NCBI RefSeq assembly: GCF_042453785.1 | Contig: NC_091673.1 | Span: 3,727,501-3,791,500 of the forward strand | Reading direction: 5' to 3' | DNA length: 64,000 nt | Origin: Malus domestica | Lineage: Eukaryota > Streptophyta > Magnoliopsida > Rosales > Rosaceae | Shown here: in pieces, positions 59,707 to 64,000 of the stretch | Layout: each line of letters starts with the position of its first letter | How positions within the stretch are numbered: position 1 is the first letter of the stretch | The notes under the pieces: model-generated | Told to the model about the DNA's origin: nothing | What the model saw: only the letters and a program-made list of their open reading frames with translations | Database searches by the model: none | Made by a program: the position numbers and the translations under genes

Positions 59707-61224
59707 TTGGTTTCCATGGACAAGTCACCCGTTGCCTTATGCCCATGGGGATTTCTTGACTTCTCTGCTACTTCTTCCAAATTGAATACTGCCACTGGTC
59801 AATTATCCGGACAACTTCCAAAAGCACGAACCTTTGCTGCCATTGTCACAAATGGTGTGGAAACTTCAGTTAATTTAAGTCAACTTCCCTCTCCTACTGT
59901 TCGGGGAGATGTGACTTATGTTAAAATCAGTGAGGACCTTTATCAAGAACAATTACGTTCATGTCGAACAAACCTCATTGGTAGGCTTTTGTTAAAAAAA
60001 GGAACGATGCCGATGAAGACTGAGCTTCTCAAGAGTGCTTTGGCTTCTTTATGGAAGCTTCACAATTCATGGAAACTGGTACCTCTTGGCAAGGGCTATT
60101 TTGATCTTCACTTTTCCAGCGAAGAAGATATGAGAAGAGTGTGGGGTGGTGGAACCTGTACACTTCAATTTGGTCTTTTTAGGCTGTCTCAATGGCAACC
60201 AGATTTCAAACCTGGTGATGTCCTTCCCCAAACACATGCTCAGGTATGGATCAAAATATATGGCCTAAGTCAAGAGTATTGGCACCCTCGCATTCTTATG
60301 GAAATTGCTCGTGGGGTGGGTACCCCACTCCAGTTGGATCATGCTACACGTGAAAAGTTATATGGTTATTATGCTAGAATTTTGGTCGATGTGGATCTTT
60401 CTGCTGATTTGCCTTCGACTATTATGGTTGAGCGGGAACAACATGGTTTTTCTGTTGATATTATTTATGAGAATTTGCCACCAACCTGTGGTCATTGTGG
60501 TGTAATTGGCCATAATACAAACAAATGCCGGCATTTAAAGGGTAATCATTCTGATGGGATGCATCCGCATGTTGAGGCGCATCGTCGTGGACGATCACCA
60601 ACTCGTCAAGTTTATCGTCCAAAACCATCGGCTAAGACTGTTTCTCCTCCAGGTGATACTATACACATGGAACGTTCCCCTTCAGTTGAAATTCTTCACA
60701 ATAATCGTTCTACTGGACTTAATAATGATATGGGAGCCCCACTTTGTAGCTCTCTTGAGCAACGCCATACTGAACAAGTCAATGATTTTGCGAATCAAAT
60801 ACTAATGACTGTTGTGAATAATGAGCTAAGTGTGTTGGCTGACAAGGTCATTGATTCATCAACAGATCCTCATGGTCACCTAGAGACAATTTCAGATAGA
60901 CAGCTTCTAAAGGTACAACCAACCAATATTATTAATGATTCCCCTTCTTGCAACTTGAATGATACTCTTTCAGAGGAGATGAGAGATGAGCCTTCGGAAG
61001 AAATTAATATCGACCACAATGTTGATGTTGATGTCCCACCTGGTTTTGGTTTGAGGAAAGAGATCAATGTTGTGGATGCAGGGAAGGATTCAAATGACTT
61101 TACTCTAGTTCTTAGTAAATCCCAGCAAAAGAAACAAAAGAAAAACCAAAAAGTTGATGCATGTAGGCAAGAAGAACCCTATGTTACAAGGGCAGGAAGA
61201 CAAGTTATTTCTACCTCCAAATGA
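59707..61224 (+). CDS. L1 ORF1, nucleic-acid-binding protein, 505 aa
   Basis: Residues about 75-190 fit the DUF4283 fold of plant L1 ORF1 proteins (LIGRLLLKKGTMPMKTELLK, then WKLVPLGKGYFDLHF). A CCHC knuckle follows at residues 261-274 (CGHCGVIGHNTNKC). The C-terminal half is polar, ending in a Lys/Gln-rich stretch. This class of protein binds the element's RNA to form the ribonucleoprotein for retrotransposition. The stop codon overlaps the ORF2 start by one base pair step (ATGA at 61221-61224). I kept the first ATG of the frame. There is no visible lesion. Confidence 0.9.
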   Translation: MVSMDKSPVALCPWGFLDFSATSSKLNTATGQLSGQLPKARTFAAIVTNGVETSVNLSQLPSPTVRGDVTYVKISEDLYQEQLRSCRTNLIGRLLLKKGTMPMKTELLKSALASLWKLHNSWKLVPLGKGYFDLHFSSEEDMRRVWGGGTCTLQFGLFRLSQWQPDFKPGDVLPQTHAQVWIKIYGLSQEYWHPRILMEIARGVGTPLQLDHATREKLYGYYARILVDVDLSADLPSTIMVEREQHGFSVDIIYENLPPTCGHCGVIGHNTNKCRHLKGNHSDGMHPHVEAHRRGRSPTRQVYRPKPSAKTVSPPGDTIHMERSPSVEILHNNRSTGLNNDMGAPLCSSLEQRHTEQVNDFANQILMTVVNNELSVLADKVIDSSTDPHGHLETISDRQLLKVQPTNIINDSPSCNLNDTLSEEMRDEPSEEINIDHNVDVDVPPGFGLRKEINVVDAGKDSNDFTLVLSKSQQKKQKKNQKVDACRQEEPYVTRAGRQVISTSK

Positions 61225-64000
61225 AGCTAGTTTATTGGAATATTCGCGGTATTGGTAATTCCGATACACGTACGGAGCTTTCTAATGTTTGCCACTCTCA
61301 TCATCCTGACTTGGTTTGCATCTCTGAACCTATGGTTACTTTTGATTCTATTCCTTCTGCTTATTGGAATTCATTAGGTCTCTCTTTACTTACTATCAAT
61401 AACAGGGATGATTTATTGCCTAATATTTGGGTTTTGTACTCTACGGACTATTGTTCTCCTACTGTGATTTCTTCTTCAGGGCAACAAGTTACTTTTCAGA
61501 CTTCTTTTGAGGGTGTTCTTTCTCAGTTTACTATTGTTTATGCGGCTACTACCTCGACACTTCGTCGTGTTTTATGGTGTGACCTCTTAAATATCCGTTC
61601 TAATACTACAATGCCGTGGATGGCAATTGGTGACTTTAATGCTATCCTTGGAGCGCATGAGCAAATGGGTGGTCACTTGCCTGCTCGAACTTCATGTGAG
61701 GACTTTCGCAGTACTACTGAGCTTTGTGACTTTACTCATATGGATACTACTGGTGCTTTTTACACTTGGACTAATGGTTGGAATGTCCGTGGTTATATGG
61801 AGAGGCGTCTTGACCGCTCTCTTTGTGACACACGTTGGTTACATTCTTGGCCTTATACTAGTTGTTGTGCTTTACCCAGGGTCGTTTCTGATCATAATTG
61901 TCTAGTTTTCTCGGCTTCTGCTATTCGTCTTGGAGGTCCGCGACCTTTTCGGTTTCAGTCCATGTGGACTTTACATTCAGAATTTTCTGGTTTGGTTGCT
62001 AAGTGTTGGCAATCAACTGTTGTCTATGGGTGTCCCATGTTTGTTATGTTGGAAAAGCTTAAGGCCCTTAAGCGCTGTCTTCGAGTTTGGAACTCTACTG
62101 TTTTTGGCGATGTCCATAGAAATGTCACTTTTGCTAAAGAAAGACTTCAGAATATCCAAAATAGTATTTCTTCTGATGGGAATTCGCAAGAGAAGTTTAA
62201 TGAGGAAGTTGTGGCTAAGACGGCTGTCCTCGATGCTCTTCAGATGCAAGAAGCTTTTTGGCATGACCGTGCTCGAGTTAAATGGCTCACTGAGGGTGAT
62301 CGTAATACCGCTTTTTTCCATGCTTATGCTCGAGGTAGGCATTCTTCCTCCAGGATTGTAAATCTTTTAGATGGTGAAAATGTACTCTCTTCACATACTG
62401 CTATTGTTGATCATGTGGTAAACTTTTATCAGTCTTTATATAATTCTTCGTTCACCCCAACTGGAATTGAGGATGTTTGTGGTGTAATACCACCTATGGT
62501 TAGTGAAGAGGAAAATCTTTCTCTTTCTTGTTTACCTTCAGCAGATGAAATTAGAAGTGTTGTCTTTTCTATGGATCCTTCGAGTGCTCCGGGACCTGAT
62601 GGTTTTCCTGGTTCCTTTTATCAGTCATGCTGGGATATTGTTGGTTTAGATGTGATTGCTTTTGTACAAGATTTTTTTAAGCGTGGATGGCTTTATCCCA
62701 ATGCCAATTGCAATTTTGTGGTGCTTATCCCTAAAGTAGAAGGTGTTGCCACAATTGCTCAGTATCGGCCCATTGCTCTTGCTAACTTTCTGTTCAAAAT
62801 TATCCCCAAGATTCTTGCTGATCGGCTCAGCCCAATTGCCACTCGCATTATTTCTCCTCAACAAACGGCATTTTTGAAAGGTAGACGTATTTCTGATTGC
62901 ATTGGGCTAGTTTCAGAAGGGTTCAATTTTATGGACAAAAAGGCTTTTGGAGGTAATGTAGGCATAAAAGTCGACATCGCTAAAGCTTTTGATACTTTGA
63001 ACTGGGATTTTCTTCTCCATGTGCTTTCTAGTTTTGGTTTTTCTAGTATCTTTGTGGATTGGGTGCGGGTTTTATTACAGTCAGCTCGCCTTTCAATTCT
63101 GGTAAATGGCACACCGCATGGGTTTTTCTCTTGCTCCCGAGGGGTACGTCAGGGTGACCCTCTTTCTCCACTTCTTTTTTGTCTAGCAGAGGAAGCTTTG
63201 AGTAGAGGTTTATCTTCGCTTTTCTCTACTAGAAAGATTACTTCTATTTCAGCTCCGCGAGGTTGTTGCCCTCCTACTCATGTGTTATATGCTGATGATC
63301 TTTTCATTTTTTGTCGTGGGAATGTTCGATCTCTTTGTTCTCTTCGAAATTTCTTGGATAAGTATGGTTGTGCATCGGGGCAACTTGTTAATGCATCTAA
63401 GAGTACTTTTTATCTTAGCTCTTCCTCAGCCCATCGTAAAGCTCATGTTTCTAGGCATCTTGGCTTTCGTTTGGGTGTTGTTCCTTTCACTTATCTTGGG
63501 GTACCCATTTTTCGAGGTAAGCCAAAGAGAATTCACTTTCAAGCTTTGGTAGACAAGGCTAAAGCTCGCCTCTCGGGTTGGAAAGGTAAACTTCTCTCAA
63601 TGGCTGGACGATTTCAATTGGTACAGTCTGTTTATCAAAGCTTATTTCTCCATAGCTTCTCTGTTTATCAATTGCCATCTTGCATTTTAAAGCATCTTTC
63701 TGCTTGCGCAAGGAATTTTATTTGGTCAGGGGATTTATCTTCCCGAAAATTGGTAACAGTTGATTGGAGTATGGTGTGTGGACCTAAAAAAGAAGGTGGG
63801 CTTGGTCTTCGTGATTTAGCTTCTTTGAATTTAACGGCTTTGCTTAGTTTTGGATGGGATGCTTTACAATCTTACTCTTTGTGGGGTTCTTTTGCTCGTC
63901 AGCGTTTTCCTCTTTCGCCTTACAGAAATCAAAATATCTATTTACGGTCTTCTGTGTGGCATGGTTTGAAGCGTGCTTTGCCTATTTTGAATAATAATAG
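61221..64000 (+). CDS. L1 ORF2, endonuclease / reverse transcriptase, partial
   Basis: Starts MKLVYWNIRGIGNSDTRTEL and stays open for 926 codons to the last complete codon of the window. The N-terminal apurinic-type endonuclease shows WNIRG, IGDFNAIL near residue 136, DRSL and SDHN near residue 223. The linker has WLTEGDRNTAFFHA. The reverse transcriptase shows SAPGPDGFPGSFYQ, YRPIALANF, KVDIAKAFDTLNWDF, GVRQGDPLSPLLF and YADD at about 690-693. The C-terminal part after KARLSGWKGKLLSMAGR is typical of plant L1 elements. No stop or shift was found on codon-by-codon reading of most of the frame, so this may be a coding-competent element if the missing 3' part is intact. The start overlaps the ORF1 stop. 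Confidence 0.92.
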   Translation, partial: MKLVYWNIRGIGNSDTRTELSNVCHSHHPDLVCISEPMVTFDSIPSAYWNSLGLSLLTINNRDDLLPNIWVLYSTDYCSPTVISSSGQQVTFQTSFEGVLSQFTIVYAATTSTLRRVLWCDLLNIRSNTTMPWMAIGDFNAILGAHEQMGGHLPARTSCEDFRSTTELCDFTHMDTTGAFYTWTNGWNVRGYMERRLDRSLCDTRWLHSWPYTSCCALPRVVSDHNCLVFSASAIRLGGPRPFRFQSMWTLHSEFSGLVAKCWQSTVVYGCPMFVMLEKLKALKRCLRVWNSTVFGDVHRNVTFAKERLQNIQNSISSDGNSQEKFNEEVVAKTAVLDALQMQEAFWHDRARVKWLTEGDRNTAFFHAYARGRHSSSRIVNLLDGENVLSSHTAIVDHVVNFYQSLYNSSFTPTGIEDVCGVIPPMVSEEENLSLSCLPSADEIRSVVFSMDPSSAPGPDGFPGSFYQSCWDIVGLDVIAFVQDFFKRGWLYPNANCNFVVLIPKVEGVATIAQYRPIALANFLFKIIPKILADRLSPIATRIISPQQTAFLKGRRISDCIGLVSEGFNFMDKKAFGGNVGIKVDIAKAFDTLNWDFLLHVLSSFGFSSIFVDWVRVLLQSARLSILVNGTPHGFFSCSRGVRQGDPLSPLLFCLAEEALSRGLSSLFSTRKITSISAPRGCCPPTHVLYADDLFIFCRGNVRSLCSLRNFLDKYGCASGQLVNASKSTFYLSSSSAHRKAHVSRHLGFRLGVVPFTYLGVPIFRGKPKRIHFQALVDKAKARLSGWKGKLLSMAGRFQLVQSVYQSLFLHSFSVYQLPSCILKHLSACARNFIWSGDLSSRKLVTVDWSMVCGPKKEGGLGLRDLASLNLTALLSFGWDALQSYSLWGSFARQRFPLSPYRNQNIYLRSSVWHGLKRALPILNNN

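Larger units (their letters stand above)
59336..64000 (+). mobile_element. L1-type LINE, 5' end present, continues past the window
   Basis: The 5' edge is set by loss of similarity to the paralogous flank at 54920. A GC-rich leader (59345-59520, with GGCGTCGTCC repeated) and a T-rich stretch precede ORF1. ORF1 and ORF2 are both open. The 3' end and target duplication lie outside the window. Confidence 0.88.

Noticed and set aside
1-64000. tRNA and rRNA genes
   Set aside because: The only tRNA-like signals are B-box words in SINE-like pieces and primer-binding sites of LTR elements. No complete cloverleaf was recognised.

Overview
The window is nuclear DNA from a dicot plant. It has introns with GT/AG borders, a tandem family of five-exon CYP72-clan P450 genes, Ty1-copia, LARD-type, TRIM-like, LINE and SINE-like retroelements, and AT-rich spacers. 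The P450s look most like the CYP749A group, and the repeat families recall apple or pear, so Rosaceae is my best guess. That is recognition from memory, not a search result.

Layout. 1-2464: a small inverted-repeat element, then the promoter and 5' leader of a J-domain gene. 2465-5258: an intact four-exon gene for a 652-residue protein ending in an auxilin-type J domain. 6041-58609: a P450 array, every copy on the minus strand. I call the copies A to H from left to right. A (6041-8366) and H (56540-58609) can be assembled into complete reading frames of 520 and 515 codons. B is an exon-1 relic near 12 kb. C, D, E, F and G are pseudogenes, each with lesions I can name. Between D and E lies a broken copy of a PRP5/RH42-type DEAD-box helicase gene.

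The array is heavily invaded. A 7.7 kb LARD-like element with 2.3 kb LTRs (12399-20098) sits in the 3' tail of a LINE fragment. A 5.35 kb LINE/LTR-like/LINE composite splits exon 4 of copy C between duplicated target sites. Two related copia elements in opposite orientation split exons 5 and 3 of copy E, each with a clean 5 bp target duplication. A 1.3 kb TRIM-like element, a lone copia-type LTR, inverted-repeat elements and SINE-like pieces fill other gaps. From about 59336 to the window edge there is an L1-type LINE with intact ORF1 and an ORF2 that stays open to the last base.

How it fits together: the P450 family grew by tandem duplication of a unit that included upstream DNA, since paired upstream flanks can be recognised. 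Most copies then decayed, leaving two apparently functional enzymes at the ends of the array. I found no bacterial-type system, CRISPR array or clear new biochemical system. The noteworthy signals are the transposon nesting, the shared R-U5 with different U3 among the copia LTRs, the bracketed composite insertion and the L1 stop-start overlap. All exon borders were read by eye.
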